A stretch of DNA of 64,000 nucleotides from an uncultured Prevotella sp. (lineage in GTDB: Bacteria > Bacteroidota > Bacteroidia > Bacteroidales > Bacteroidaceae). The notes beneath the pieces were generated by a model. That model was not told the DNA's origin and did not search any database. It saw only the letters and a program-made list of their open reading frames with translations. Position 1 is the first letter of the stretch. Each line of letters opens with the position of its first letter. The translations under genes were made by a program, and so were the position numbers. The stretch is from assembly GCA_905233245.1 (NCBI GenBank), contig CAJODK010000001.1:174690-238689 (forward strand), read 5' to 3'. This document shows, piece by piece, positions 1 through 8,686 of the stretch.

Positions 1-474
1 CATGGTCTTCTGCGAAATCTCGAAGAGTTCGCCCTCAGCTTCCTGCATCAGTTCGTCGATGTCCTGTCCCTCGTCCAGTGCCTTGGTCTCGATACCAGAG
101 GCATAATGGATGAGTTGGCGGGCATTGTACTTCTGCACCAGGATGCGGGCGTGGTATTCTATATTGGCAGAGGACGCTACGGCATTGGAAAGGTCAACGA
201 TATAGCTGGTGCCTCCCACCTGCTCGAAGGTACCGCGAATCTTAAGTTCCTGAGAGACTGTGATGATATCAACGGGTTGCTCCTTGAGATTGAGGCTCAG
301 GATTGCTTCATAAATCTTCTGATGACGAGGGTCATAGAACACCTCAGCATGCAGCAGTTCGCTGACTACGATGAAGGCATCCTTGTCTATGAGCAGTCCG
401 CCCAGCACTATCCTCTCGATATCAGTGGCCTGAGGGGGCAATTGTCCTGTAGTAGTATTTGTTTTCTTGGGCAT
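1..474 (-). CDS. dnaB: Replicative DNA helicase DnaB, N-terminal part (cut by window edge)
   Basis: This is the hexameric helicase that unwinds DNA at the replication fork. The reading frame opens at an ATG whose complement lies at 472-474 and runs for 158 codons off the left edge without a stop. The visible part is the DnaB N-terminal domain: an ERIVLGGLLIDKDAF-like stretch near residue 19, a YDPRHQKIYEAI-like helix, and an ANIEYHARI segment followed by a DELMQEAEGELFEIS linker region. All of these are characteristic of the family. The catalytic RecA-like domain would lie beyond the window. The start overlaps the end of ispE by 53 nt. A later start would remove conserved residues, so the overlap appears real. 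Confidence 0.93.
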   Translation of the reverse strand, partial: MPKKTNTTTGQLPPQATDIERIVLGGLLIDKDAFIVVSELLHAEVFYDPRHQKIYEAILSLNLKEQPVDIITVSQELKIRGTFEQVGGTSYIVDLSNAVASSANIEYHARILVQKYNARQLIHYASGIETKALDEGQDIDELMQEAEGELFEISQKTM

Positions 475-1261
475 ATTTAGATAATGTGTTTGCGTTATAG
501 GTAGAAGGGAATATTCCGAATATTGTACTGCCAGAACCCGACATGGCGGCATAGAGCGCTCCCGAGGAGTACATGAAGTCCTTCACCTCTTTTAATATAG
601 GAAGCCGTGGGAAGATGCTATCCTCAAAGTCATTGCAGAGGCAGTCACGCCATTCGGTGATGGGCATAGTGGTGACGATGTCCCGGCAGTTGCGAATGGG
701 AGCATGCGGCGTGATACCAGCATAAGCCTCACGAGTGCTGACAGCAACAGATGGCTTGATGAGCACGAGGGTGTATCGGCTGAGGTCGAGGGAGACGGGA
801 CTGAGCTCATCGCCAATCCCCTCGGCATACGATGGCTCTGCTGTGATGAAGAAAGCACAGTCAGCACCCAGACGGGCTGCAGTATGCTGCATCTCCTCGG
901 TAGTCATACCAAGGGAACAGACCTCATTAAGGGCACGTATCATATAGGCTCCGTCACTGCTACCACCTCCCATGCCAGCCTGTGATGGCAGGTTCTTGGT
1001 AAGACGAACATCGATACCTGGCAAATCGTACTGCTCACTGAGAAGACGGTATGCCTTGAAGACGAGATTATCCTCTGGGGCGCAAAGTTCCTTGACACCT
1101 ACGACGTCCAGATGGCATCCTGCGATGTCAGAGAGTTGTACATCAAGAATGTCATGGATATCCACCGGATAGAAAACCGTCTCCAGATTGTGATACCCAT
1201 CAGGACGTCTCGATACTACATTCAGTCCCAGATTTATTTTTGCGCAAGGAAAAAACTTCAA
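422..1261 (-). CDS. ispE: 4-diphosphocytidyl-2-C-methyl-D-erythritol kinase
   Basis: IspE phosphorylates CDP-methylerythritol in the MEP pathway to isoprenoid precursors, in the cytosol. The 279-residue protein starts KFFPCAKINLGLNV, the conserved family N-terminus, and carries the GHMP-kinase glycine-rich motif PSQAGMGGGSSDGA at about residues 92-106. A further glycine motif, AAMSGSGSTIFGIF, lies near the C-terminus. Length is normal. No ATG is available: the start is a TTG (complement of 1259-1261), with an ATT three codons upstream as the alternative. It lies four codons after the nadE stop and in the same frame. The 3' end overlaps dnaB. Confidence 0.95.
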   Translation of the reverse strand: MKFFPCAKINLGLNVVSRRPDGYHNLETVFYPVDIHDILDVQLSDIAGCHLDVVGVKELCAPEDNLVFKAYRLLSEQYDLPGIDVRLTKNLPSQAGMGGGSSDGAYMIRALNEVCSLGMTTEEMQHTAARLGADCAFFITAEPSYAEGIGDELSPVSLDLSRYTLVLIKPSVAVSTREAYAGITPHAPIRNCRDIVTTMPITEWRDCLCNDFEDSIFPRLPILKEVKDFMYSSGALYAAMSGSGSTIFGIFPSTYNANTLSKYAQENKYYYRTIAPSGH

Positions 1262-1288
1262 TTCTTCAATCTTTCAATCTTCAATCTC
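1256..1288. repeat. 7-bp-period CTTCAAT-type tract at the nadE/ispE junction
   Basis: Imperfect tandem units of the type TTCAATC/TTCAATT cover the last nadE codons, its stop codon and the ispE start codon. Read on the minus strand they give repeated ATTGAAG words, one of which supplies the TTG start of ispE. Confidence 0.7.
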
Positions 1289-3220
1289 CTCCAGCCACAT
1301 CGTAGAACAAGCATCGGTAGGCATACGAAGGTCGCCGCGAGGAGACAGTGATACGGAACCCACCTTAGGTCCGTCTGGCAGACAAGAGCGCTTGAACTGC
1401 TGAGAGAAGAACCTGCGAAGGAAGGTCTTTAGCCACTTCTTGATGGTGTCCTCGTCAAACTTGTACTCCTCGTCATTGGCAAAGGCATGCTTGGCGAGCA
1501 TGAGTATCTTAGAAGGACGGAAACCGTAGCGCAGCACGTAGTAGAGGAAGAAATCATGCAGAACGTATGGTCCCACGAGGTCTTCAGTCTTCTGCACAAT
1601 ATCGCCATTCTCATCAGCGGGTATAAGTTCGGGAGAGATAGGAGTATCGATGATGTCCAGGAGCGTCAGACGGCTCTCGGCATCCACCCCGCTCTCTGCC
1701 ACGTAGTTGACGATGTATCTGATAAGCGTCTTAGGTATAGAGGCATTGACACCATACATGGACATGTGGTCACCATTGTAGGTAGCCCAACCCAGTGCGA
1801 GTTCCGAGAGGTCACCAGTACCGATAACGAGGCCGCCAAGTTTATTGCTCAGATCCATGAGTATCTGTGTGCGCTCTCTGGCTTGAGAGTTCTCGTAGGT
1901 TGTATCGTGCACATTGATGTCGTGCTCTATGTCCTTGAAGTGCTGTATGCAGGCTTCCTTGATGCTTATCTCACGAATGGTGATACCAAGTGACCTCATC
2001 AGGCTCATGGCATTGGTATAGGTACGGTCTGTTGTGCCAAAGCCTGGCATGGTGACTCCCACAATACCCTTGCGTGACCACTTGAGTTTGTCGAAGGTCT
2101 TCACACATACCAACAGAGCCAGTGTAGAGTCCAAACCACCGCTGATACCCAGGATGACCGTCTGGCAATTGGTATGCACCAAACGCTTGGCAAGACCTGC
2201 TACCTGAATGTTGAATATCTCGTCGCAGGATGCCCGCATATCATCGGTCTGTGGGATGAAGGGCGTAGGATTGACCTTGCGAAGCAGAACAAAATCTCGA
2301 GGATTAATGGTCTCACAGTCAACGAAACGTATGTTCTCACCGTCCTTGATGTCTCGCTGGGCATTGACGAAGGTGGTGTTGTAACTGCGCTCCGAACGCA
2401 GTTTCTCATAGTCTATCTGAGAGATAATCAGTTGGCTGTCAAAACTGAATCGCTCACTCTCTGCAATGCACTTGCCATTCTCATAGACATAGGCATTACC
2501 ACCATAGACCACGTCCTGCGTACTCTCTCCGAAACCGCAACCGGCATAGACATAACCACTGATGGTGCGAGCACTCTGCTGAGCCAGTAGTTGACGGAGA
2601 TATTGATTCTTGCCTATCAGTTCGTCACTGGCACTGAGATTGAAGATGATGTCAGCACCAGCAAGGGCGAGTTTAGTAGAGGGTGGTTCTGGAGCCCATA
2701 CGTCCTCACAGAGTTCGATGCCAAAGTTGACTCCAGTAGAAGTGCGGAATATCACCGGACGAGATGACACCTCAATATGACTGCCAGCAAAGATAATCTC
2801 CGTGGTGCGCAGATCCTGGGCAGAAGCAAACCAACGCTTCTCGTAGAACTCGCTGTAGTTGGGCAGATAAGTCTTGGGGATAATGGCCAGTATGGTTCCC
2901 TTCTGTATCACTACGGCGCAGTTGAGCAGTATATTGCCCACCATGACTGGTGCACCGACGATGGAAATGATATCCAACTGACGAGTGAAGTCCAGGAGCA
3001 TCATAATGGACTGCTCAGTGGCGTCTATCAGAAGTTGCTGACGGAAGAGATCCTGACATGAGTAGCCAGTGACAGAGAGTTCGGGGAATACAAGTATCTC
3101 CACTCCCTGCCCCTCGGCACGTACTATCTGCTGTTCCATCTCGGCGATGTTGTACTGACAATCGCCAACCTTCACACTGGGGATGGCCGATGCCACCTTT
3201 ATGTAACCGTAGTTTGCCAT
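1274..3220 (-). CDS. nadE: Glutamine-hydrolysing NAD+ synthase
   Basis: The enzyme makes NAD+ from nicotinate adenine dinucleotide using ATP and ammonia from glutamine. The 648-residue protein has two domains. An N-terminal nitrilase-type glutaminase has its Glu-Lys-Cys triad visible at about E47 (FPELSVTGY), K116 (IPKTYLPNY) and C171 (GIELCEDVW). A C-terminal ATP-pyrophosphatase synthase domain has the P-loop SGGLDS at 360-365 and the GTGDLSELALGW segment. Length matches the long, glutamine-dependent form. It lies 2 nt after the MacB-type permease gene and directly before ispE. Confidence 0.97.
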   Translation of the reverse strand: MANYGYIKVASAIPSVKVGDCQYNIAEMEQQIVRAEGQGVEILVFPELSVTGYSCQDLFRQQLLIDATEQSIMMLLDFTRQLDIISIVGAPVMVGNILLNCAVVIQKGTILAIIPKTYLPNYSEFYEKRWFASAQDLRTTEIIFAGSHIEVSSRPVIFRTSTGVNFGIELCEDVWAPEPPSTKLALAGADIIFNLSASDELIGKNQYLRQLLAQQSARTISGYVYAGCGFGESTQDVVYGGNAYVYENGKCIAESERFSFDSQLIISQIDYEKLRSERSYNTTFVNAQRDIKDGENIRFVDCETINPRDFVLLRKVNPTPFIPQTDDMRASCDEIFNIQVAGLAKRLVHTNCQTVILGISGGLDSTLALLVCVKTFDKLKWSRKGIVGVTMPGFGTTDRTYTNAMSLMRSLGITIREISIKEACIQHFKDIEHDINVHDTTYENSQARERTQILMDLSNKLGGLVIGTGDLSELALGWATYNGDHMSMYGVNASIPKTLIRYIVNYVAESGVDAESRLTLLDIIDTPISPELIPADENGDIVQKTEDLVGPYVLHDFFLYYVLRYGFRPSKILMLAKHAFANDEEYKFDEDTIKKWLKTFLRRFFSQQFKRSCLPDGPKVGSVSLSPRGDLRMPTDACSTMWLEEIED

Positions 3221-3222
3221 AT

Positions 3223-4446
3223 TTATTCGTATCTGATTGCTTCTATAGGATCCATGCGAGCTGCCTTACGAGCTGGGAAATATCCGAATGCCACACCAAT
3301 AATGGTACATACGATGAAGCTCACCACGATACTCCACATCGGGATGCTCGTTGGCAGAGAGAAAAAGAAGTTGGCACCCTCAGAGAGTATGGCGCCGAGC
3401 ACTATTCCCAGTATGCCACCCGTTATCGATATAATGATGGATTCGATGAGGAACTGATTGGAAATATCTATGCCACGAGCACCTACCGACATACGCAGAC
3501 CTATCTCCTTGGTGCGCTCCGTCACTGATACCAACATGATGTTCATGATGCCGATACCTGCTACTAATAGTGAGAAGGCTGCTGCTACGACAAGAATGAG
3601 CGTCACAGTGTCCATCGTGGAGGACATCGTATCCATCATCTCCTGCTGCGAACGGATGGTGAAGTCATCTTCCGCTTCATCCTTCAACTTGTGTTGCTGA
3701 CGCAGGATGGCGGTGAGTTCCGAGATAGCGTCATCGGTCATATCCTCTGTCAGCGCAGAACAGTTGATGCTTGACAGAAAACTCTGTGCCGTCACACGTT
3801 TCATTACAGTGGTATATGGCGTGATGATGAGATTGTCCTGATCCATGCCGAATGAGTTGTAACCTTTGCTCTTCAGCACACCGATAACACGAAATGGTAT
3901 GCTCTTGAATCGTATCATCTTTCCTACGGGGTCAACATTATCTCCGAATAGTTCGTCAACCACCGTCTTTCCCAGAATGCAGACCTTGGCAGCCTTCTTA
4001 ATATCCTCATCAGTAAACTCCGAACCTGACGTCACAGTCCACTGCTTGATGGAGAGATATTCAGAACTCTCACCGTAGAGTGTCGTTGAGGTGTTGTTAT
4101 TGCCATTGATGGCCTGTCCGCTGGATGTCACCTCTGGGGATATGTAAGAGATATACTTAGCATCCTGCTTGATAGCCTCGTAGTCTTCCACCTTCAGTGT
4201 CTGCATGCTCGATGGGTCCTGACGCACACCGCCCATTCCCTTGTCAGCACCAGGACGTATCATGATGATATTGGTACCCATGGCGGAGATATTCTCTCGG
4301 ATACTCTGTTTCGACCCTTGTCCTATTGCCATCATGACGATAACGGCAGCAACACCGATGATGATGCCGAGCATGCTCAGGAAAGAGCGAAACTTATTGC
4401 TCATGATAGCCTTCAGGGCTACCTTCATTAGATTTATAAAGTTCAT
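3223..4446 (-). CDS. MacB-like ABC transporter permease (FtsX family)
   Basis: This is the inner-membrane permease of a MacAB-TolC-type tripartite efflux system. The 407-residue protein has one N-terminal membrane helix (about residues 18-40, following a KFRSFLSMLGIIIGV start), a large periplasmic MacB_PCD domain of about 230 residues, and three C-terminal helices (about 278-305, 330-358 and 368-392). The conserved RTKEIGLRMSVGARGIDI and PARKAARMDPIEAIRYE segments are present. It is separate from its ATPase, unlike E. coli MacB where both are fused, and starts right after the ATPase stop. The substrate cannot be read from the sequence. Confidence 0.92.
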   Translation of the reverse strand: MNFINLMKVALKAIMSNKFRSFLSMLGIIIGVAAVIVMMAIGQGSKQSIRENISAMGTNIIMIRPGADKGMGGVRQDPSSMQTLKVEDYEAIKQDAKYISYISPEVTSSGQAINGNNNTSTTLYGESSEYLSIKQWTVTSGSEFTDEDIKKAAKVCILGKTVVDELFGDNVDPVGKMIRFKSIPFRVIGVLKSKGYNSFGMDQDNLIITPYTTVMKRVTAQSFLSSINCSALTEDMTDDAISELTAILRQQHKLKDEAEDDFTIRSQQEMMDTMSSTMDTVTLILVVAAAFSLLVAGIGIMNIMLVSVTERTKEIGLRMSVGARGIDISNQFLIESIIISITGGILGIVLGAILSEGANFFFSLPTSIPMWSIVVSFIVCTIIGVAFGYFPARKAARMDPIEAIRYE

Positions 4447-5199
4447 TTAGTCGTCTTGTGGTTTAGGCAGAGCTGCCAGCGCTTCTGCTGCTGACAGTAT
4501 ATTGTTATTGATGACATCCTCACGTATCTTGCCATCGCGGAGCATAATATTTCGTGAGGAGTACTGTGCTATCTCTGGATTATGAGTCACGAAAATGATA
4601 GTACGTCCCTGAGCATGTAGTTTCTGGAATAACACCAGCATCTCAAATGAAGTACGTGTGTCGAGGTTACCTGTCGCCTCGTCAGCGAGCACCACAGCAG
4701 GGTTGTTTACCAAAGCGCGAGCGATGGCCACACGCTGCATCTGACCACCCGACATTTGGTTGGACTTATGGTACAGTCGCTCACCGAGCCCCACCTCCTG
4801 CAATGCCTTGACGGCAGCCTCTCTGCGCTGTTCGGCACTATATTCGGAGTTGTACATCAAGGGCAGTTCTACATTCTCCACAGAGGTAGTCTTTGGCAGT
4901 AGGTTATAGTTCTGGAATACGAAACCTATCTTTCTGTTTCTCAGACGGGCACGCTGACTCTTAGACATAGTCCTGACGCTCACACCGTCCAGATAGTATT
5001 CGCCAGAGGTCGGGGTGTCGAGACATCCCAACTGATTGAGGAGCGTTGACTTACCAGAACCTGATGTGCCCATAATGGTCACAAATTCTCCTTCGTATAT
5101 CTTAAATGATACACCACGCAGAGCTTTTACCACTTCGGAGCCAACTTTGAACTCTCGTCTGACGTCCTTTAGTTCTATTACGACTTTCCTTTCTTCCAT
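4447..5199 (-). CDS. MacB-like ABC transporter ATP-binding protein
   Basis: This ATPase energises the permease encoded immediately downstream (adjacent, no gap). The 250-residue protein shows the complete nucleotide-binding set: Walker A GTSGSGKS at 44-51, Q-loop FQNYNLLP, signature MSGGQMQR at 149-156, Walker B VVLADEATG at about 169-177 and the switch histidine in FVTHNPE. It belongs to the LolD/MacB/FtsE branch. It lies in the order tolC, macA, ATPase, permease on the minus strand, which supports a tripartite exporter rather than lipoprotein sorting. Confidence 0.93.
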   Translation of the reverse strand: MEERKVVIELKDVRREFKVGSEVVKALRGVSFKIYEGEFVTIMGTSGSGKSTLLNQLGCLDTPTSGEYYLDGVSVRTMSKSQRARLRNRKIGFVFQNYNLLPKTTSVENVELPLMYNSEYSAEQRREAAVKALQEVGLGERLYHKSNQMSGGQMQRVAIARALVNNPAVVLADEATGNLDTRTSFEMLVLFQKLHAQGRTIIFVTHNPEIAQYSSRNIMLRDGKIREDVINNNILSAAEALAALPKPQDD

Positions 5200-5204
5200 T
5201 TAAA

Positions 5205-6407
5205 CTACTTTGAACCCTTTGAACCACTTGAACCTTTCTTGCCTCTTGGTCCAGGCATAAATGGATTGTTGTTCTTGCTTTGGCCATCCTCGCTTCCCTC
5301 TTCAGCTGGAGAACCTATCTGGAACTCGGTGATAACCTTCATACCAGTCTTTACACCGCTCTTCACCTCTGTTGTGATTCCGTCGGTAAGTCCTGTGATG
5401 ACAGGGTATGCCTTGAATACGTCACCTTCCAATGTCCACACTTTTTGCTTACCCTCGCAATCCTGTATTGTCTGCTTTTTAGTAAGCATTCTCTCATTAG
5501 GAGTGAATTTCAGCGCCTTGATAGGAACTGACAGCACCTGCTTTACCTCTTTAGTATATATTGTGACGTTGGCTGTAAGTCCTGGCTTCAGCTTCAGTTC
5601 GGCATTAGGAGCTGAGATAACCACCTCATAGGTCACCACATTGGACTCCGTAGTAGCCTCCTGGCGCACCTGTTTCACTACGCCTGAGAATGTATCGTCA
5701 GGATATGCATCTACGGTGAATTTTACACGTTGACCTTCCTTAACGTCGCCGATATCAGCCTCGTCAATGTCAGCCACAACCTGCATATTGGTTAAGTCCT
5801 GTGCTATAGAGAAGAGTTCCGGGGTATTAAACGATGCAGCCACTGTCTGACCTTCCTCCACACTCTTTGAGAGTACTATGCCGTCAATAGGTGAAGTAAT
5901 AGTGGCGTATCCCAGATTGGTTTCTGCCTTCTTCACACTCTCTGTCGCTGTCCTCACAGTCTGCTGAGCCTTCTCATAAGACAAACGTGCCTGTTCGAAG
6001 TCGTTGGCAGAGATGAGACCCTTGCTATACAGTATCTTAAAACGATTGAAATTGGCCTGTTCGTATGAAAGCGTACTCTTGGCACTGCTCAGATTAGCCC
6101 TCGCACTGGCAAGTTCGGAGGTAAGGTTAGTCTTGTCCAATTCGGCAATTACCTGCCCCTTCTTCACTATGCTGTTGTAATCCACATAGAGATGTGCGAC
6201 GATACCTGACACCTGTGTACCAACGGTGACGCTGGTCACAGGTTCTATGGTACCTGTTGCCGTTACGCTGTTGGTGATATCAGCTATCTTTACTTCCGAG
6301 GTCGCATATGTCACCTCAGCTTTCTTCTTACCACCAAAGAGTAAGAAAGCGGCAACAGCAGCTACTACCACCGTTGCGATGATGATATATTTCTTATTTT
6401 TTTTCAT
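5205..6407 (-). CDS. MacA-like periplasmic adaptor (membrane fusion protein)
   Basis: The adaptor joins the MacB-type pump to the outer-membrane channel. The 400-residue protein has an N-terminal membrane anchor (YIIIATVVVAAVAAFLLFGG), a biotinyl-lipoyl-like half (SGIVAHLYVDYNSIVKKGQ), a coiled-coil hairpin (about residues 95-175, rich in A, L, S and K), the second lipoyl half (ATITSPIDGIVLSKSVEEG) and a beta-barrel region. The tail is low-complexity Gly/Ser/Lys. The ATG at 6407 is preferred to an in-frame TTG nine bases upstream. Either start overlaps the tolC 3' end by a few bases. Confidence 0.93.
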   Translation of the reverse strand: MKKNKKYIIIATVVVAAVAAFLLFGGKKKAEVTYATSEVKIADITNSVTATGTIEPVTSVTVGTQVSGIVAHLYVDYNSIVKKGQVIAELDKTNLTSELASARANLSSAKSTLSYEQANFNRFKILYSKGLISANDFEQARLSYEKAQQTVRTATESVKKAETNLGYATITSPIDGIVLSKSVEEGQTVAASFNTPELFSIAQDLTNMQVVADIDEADIGDVKEGQRVKFTVDAYPDDTFSGVVKQVRQEATTESNVVTYEVVISAPNAELKLKPGLTANVTIYTKEVKQVLSVPIKALKFTPNERMLTKKQTIQDCEGKQKVWTLEGDVFKAYPVITGLTDGITTEVKSGVKTGMKVITEFQIGSPAEEGSEDGQSKNNNPFMPGPRGKKGSSGSKGSK

Positions 6408-7713
6408 ACAATTCAAGCATTTTAATGTCCAATATCGTCATGTATTTTGATTGCAACTCACTCTGTAGTGCAGTCAGCAGACGCATCTTGCCATCCTGTA
6501 GTTCCACAATATTCTTCAAGCCCAGAGAGAACTGTTCTGACAGCAGGTCATACGAGTCTTGTGCCGCAGCGGTGCTCACCCTCGCTGCCTTAAACTGGTT
6601 CTGGTTATTATTGGCCTGTATCCAGTAGTCTTCTATCGCACTGTAGAGTTGCGTCTCTTTGTCCCTAACATCAAGCAGAGCTGTCTGTCGCTGTATGTTA
6701 GCCTTATTCACAGCAGTACGTGCAGCACGCTGGTCTATGATAGGCATGCTGAGCGTCACACCAGCTCCCATATTGAAGTTTGTTTTCATCTGATTGCTCC
6801 ATGAGTTACTATTAAGACTGGTGTTCGTCGTTCCCACAGAACCCGACATTGACACCGTAGGATACCACTGCGCCTTTGCTATCTTCTGTTGCAGTTCAGC
6901 ATTCTTTACTGACAAGAGGGCTTTTTTCATTTCCGGACGATTTACCTTTGCTTGATCATAAACAGTCTGAAGGGCGGGTATCTGCTGCAAAGCACTTTCG
7001 TCTGTAGCTTCTGTCTCGGCTATATCAAACTCTTCATCATCAATTATCTGCAATAGTGCTTTCAACTGACGCTTGTAGTTGCGCTCATTGCCCTGTGACA
7101 GTACTACGTTGTACTCGTCCTGAGCACGCGCGGAGGTAAGTTGCGAACATTCAGCCTTGCTCATCGAACCCACTTCCACCATCTGCAGTCCACGCTCTTC
7201 ATTCACCTTTGCCGCCTCTAGTGTTGCCTGATTTACTTTCACGGCCTCCTTAGTATAGAGTATCTGAACGTAGAGCTTCGTTATCTGTTCCTCTATCGTA
7301 CGAGAAGAGGTGATGCTATCCTGTTCTGCCATCATTTCGACAATGGCATTCTGTTTGATAGTATTATGGTTGCGATTGCCGTTCCACACCGTCCAGTTGG
7401 CACTCACCGTATAAGAACCGTTGTAGGATGTGGTAGAAATGGATTGCTGTACCTGCCCATTGATGACGGTTGATGTACCTTTGTTTCTCCAAGGGTTATA
7501 TGCTACGTTATGACTGGTGCCGAACGACAAAGATGGAAACAGCGCAGCCTTAGAAGCTTTCAGTGTCTCCACATTTGTCTGACGAGTCAGTCCTGCCTTC
7601 TGCAGAGTGATATTGTTCTCTGCTGCATACCTCAGGCATTCCTCGTATGTCCATGTCTTAGCTGTTACCTGCGTAGCAATAACAACTAAAAACATCATAA
7701 ATACTTTTCTCAT
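6394..7713 (-). CDS. TolC-family outer-membrane efflux channel
   Basis: This is the outer-membrane channel of the exporter encoded downstream. The 439-residue protein has a cleavable signal peptide (KVFMMFLVVIATQVTAKT) and two OEP repeats of long helices, with typical segments such as EECLRYAAENNITLQKAGL near the start and a DSYDLLSEQFSLGLKNIVELQDG stretch in the second repeat. It overlaps the adaptor start and lies 2 nt after the SGNH esterase gene, so the efflux genes may share a transcript with it. Confidence 0.93.
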   Translation of the reverse strand: MRKVFMMFLVVIATQVTAKTWTYEECLRYAAENNITLQKAGLTRQTNVETLKASKAALFPSLSFGTSHNVAYNPWRNKGTSTVINGQVQQSISTTSYNGSYTVSANWTVWNGNRNHNTIKQNAIVEMMAEQDSITSSRTIEEQITKLYVQILYTKEAVKVNQATLEAAKVNEERGLQMVEVGSMSKAECSQLTSARAQDEYNVVLSQGNERNYKRQLKALLQIIDDEEFDIAETEATDESALQQIPALQTVYDQAKVNRPEMKKALLSVKNAELQQKIAKAQWYPTVSMSGSVGTTNTSLNSNSWSNQMKTNFNMGAGVTLSMPIIDQRAARTAVNKANIQRQTALLDVRDKETQLYSAIEDYWIQANNNQNQFKAARVSTAAAQDSYDLLSEQFSLGLKNIVELQDGKMRLLTALQSELQSKYMTILDIKMLELYEKK

Positions 7714-7715
7714 CT

Positions 7716-8681
7716 TTAATCTTTAATCACCTTAATCTTCTTTCCCTTTGGCACATTGGGCTTCTCCCAGTCACCGTCCAACACATAGATGACGGTCTTC
7801 TTGCCCATTGGAGCTGCATCCACCGCCTCCTGCAAAGTCAGGTAGTTTCCCCTACCCTTCTTTGAGACCACATAGTCATAGTGACGCACGTACTTCTTTA
7901 GACTTGGTGCTACCTTAGCTATTTCATCTACCAGCAGTGAAGCCATTATACGAGCGCCATAGACGTTGTAGTGTGTATTGTCCTTACCGTTGTACTTCAC
8001 CATATGCAATTCACGAGAGCCCTTTGCCCCGAGACCGTTCTCCAAGTCTTTGGATATCTTGTTGGCATCCACGAACGCCACGCCCATCTCCTTAGCAACC
8101 ACGGCTGGCACTTTTGCATAGTCACCGTGGGTATCTACCAGAGTGTCACTGTTGATTTTCTCGTCGCTGATGGAGAATTTGTCACGATTCACACTTCTGA
8201 GTGCCTCATCATCTATTTCCTTCTTTGTCTTGGCGTTGTAGAAGTTACGGCGCACTACGCAGTTCATCACAATTGGCGTAGCACCCTTCTCCTTCGCACC
8301 ACGGATGAAGGTGCGGTAGTTCTCTGCAAAATCCTGCCAAGGACGGGTGTAGCGCAGACTGTCCTTACTCTTCTCGTCGTTGTGGCCAAACTGTATGATA
8401 AGGTAGTCACCAGGCTTCATCTTGTTATACACCTTCTGCCAGCGCCCCTCGTCTATGAAGGACTTTGACGAACGACCATTAACAGCGTAGTTTTCCACTT
8501 CGATTTTTTCAGTAAAATATCCCTGAAGCATCATTCCCCATCCACGCTCTTCTGGAGCCTTCTTCATGTCCTTGTCAGCCATGGTAGAGTCACCTATCAT
8601 ATACACCGTCACTTCCCTCTTTGATGATGTCATCATCAGCATCAGTGACATTACAAATGCAATACTCTGTACCTTTTTCAT
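7716..8681 (-). CDS. SGNH/GDSL esterase, rhamnogalacturonan acetylesterase type, with pectinesterase-like tail
   Basis: The protein probably removes acetyl groups from pectic rhamnogalacturonan outside the cytoplasm. The 321-residue protein has a signal peptide and the SGNH blocks in order: MIGDSTMADK (Ser32), AVNGRSSKSF, FGHND (Asn101) and GKDNTHYN (Asp234/His237), a CE12-like arrangement. Residues from about 270 to the stop (VVSKKGRGNYLTLQEAVDAA, then a TVIYVLDG segment and VPKGKKIKVI) resemble the first beta-helix turns of a CE8 pectin methylesterase, after which the protein ends. This could be a truncated CE12-CE8 fusion or a short accessory extension. It lies between hisS and tolC with gaps of 2-5 nt. 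Confidence 0.85.
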   Translation of the reverse strand: MKKVQSIAFVMSLMLMMTSSKREVTVYMIGDSTMADKDMKKAPEERGWGMMLQGYFTEKIEVENYAVNGRSSKSFIDEGRWQKVYNKMKPGDYLIIQFGHNDEKSKDSLRYTRPWQDFAENYRTFIRGAKEKGATPIVMNCVVRRNFYNAKTKKEIDDEALRSVNRDKFSISDEKINSDTLVDTHGDYAKVPAVVAKEMGVAFVDANKISKDLENGLGAKGSRELHMVKYNGKDNTHYNVYGARIMASLLVDEIAKVAPSLKKYVRHYDYVVSKKGRGNYLTLQEAVDAAPMGKKTVIYVLDGDWEKPNVPKGKKIKVIKD

Positions 8682-8686
8682 ATATC

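Noticed and set aside
4447..5199. LolD (lipoprotein sorting) or FtsE as identity of the ABC ATPase
   Set aside because: The neighbours are a MacB_PCD-type permease, a MacA-like adaptor and TolC, which fit an efflux system better.
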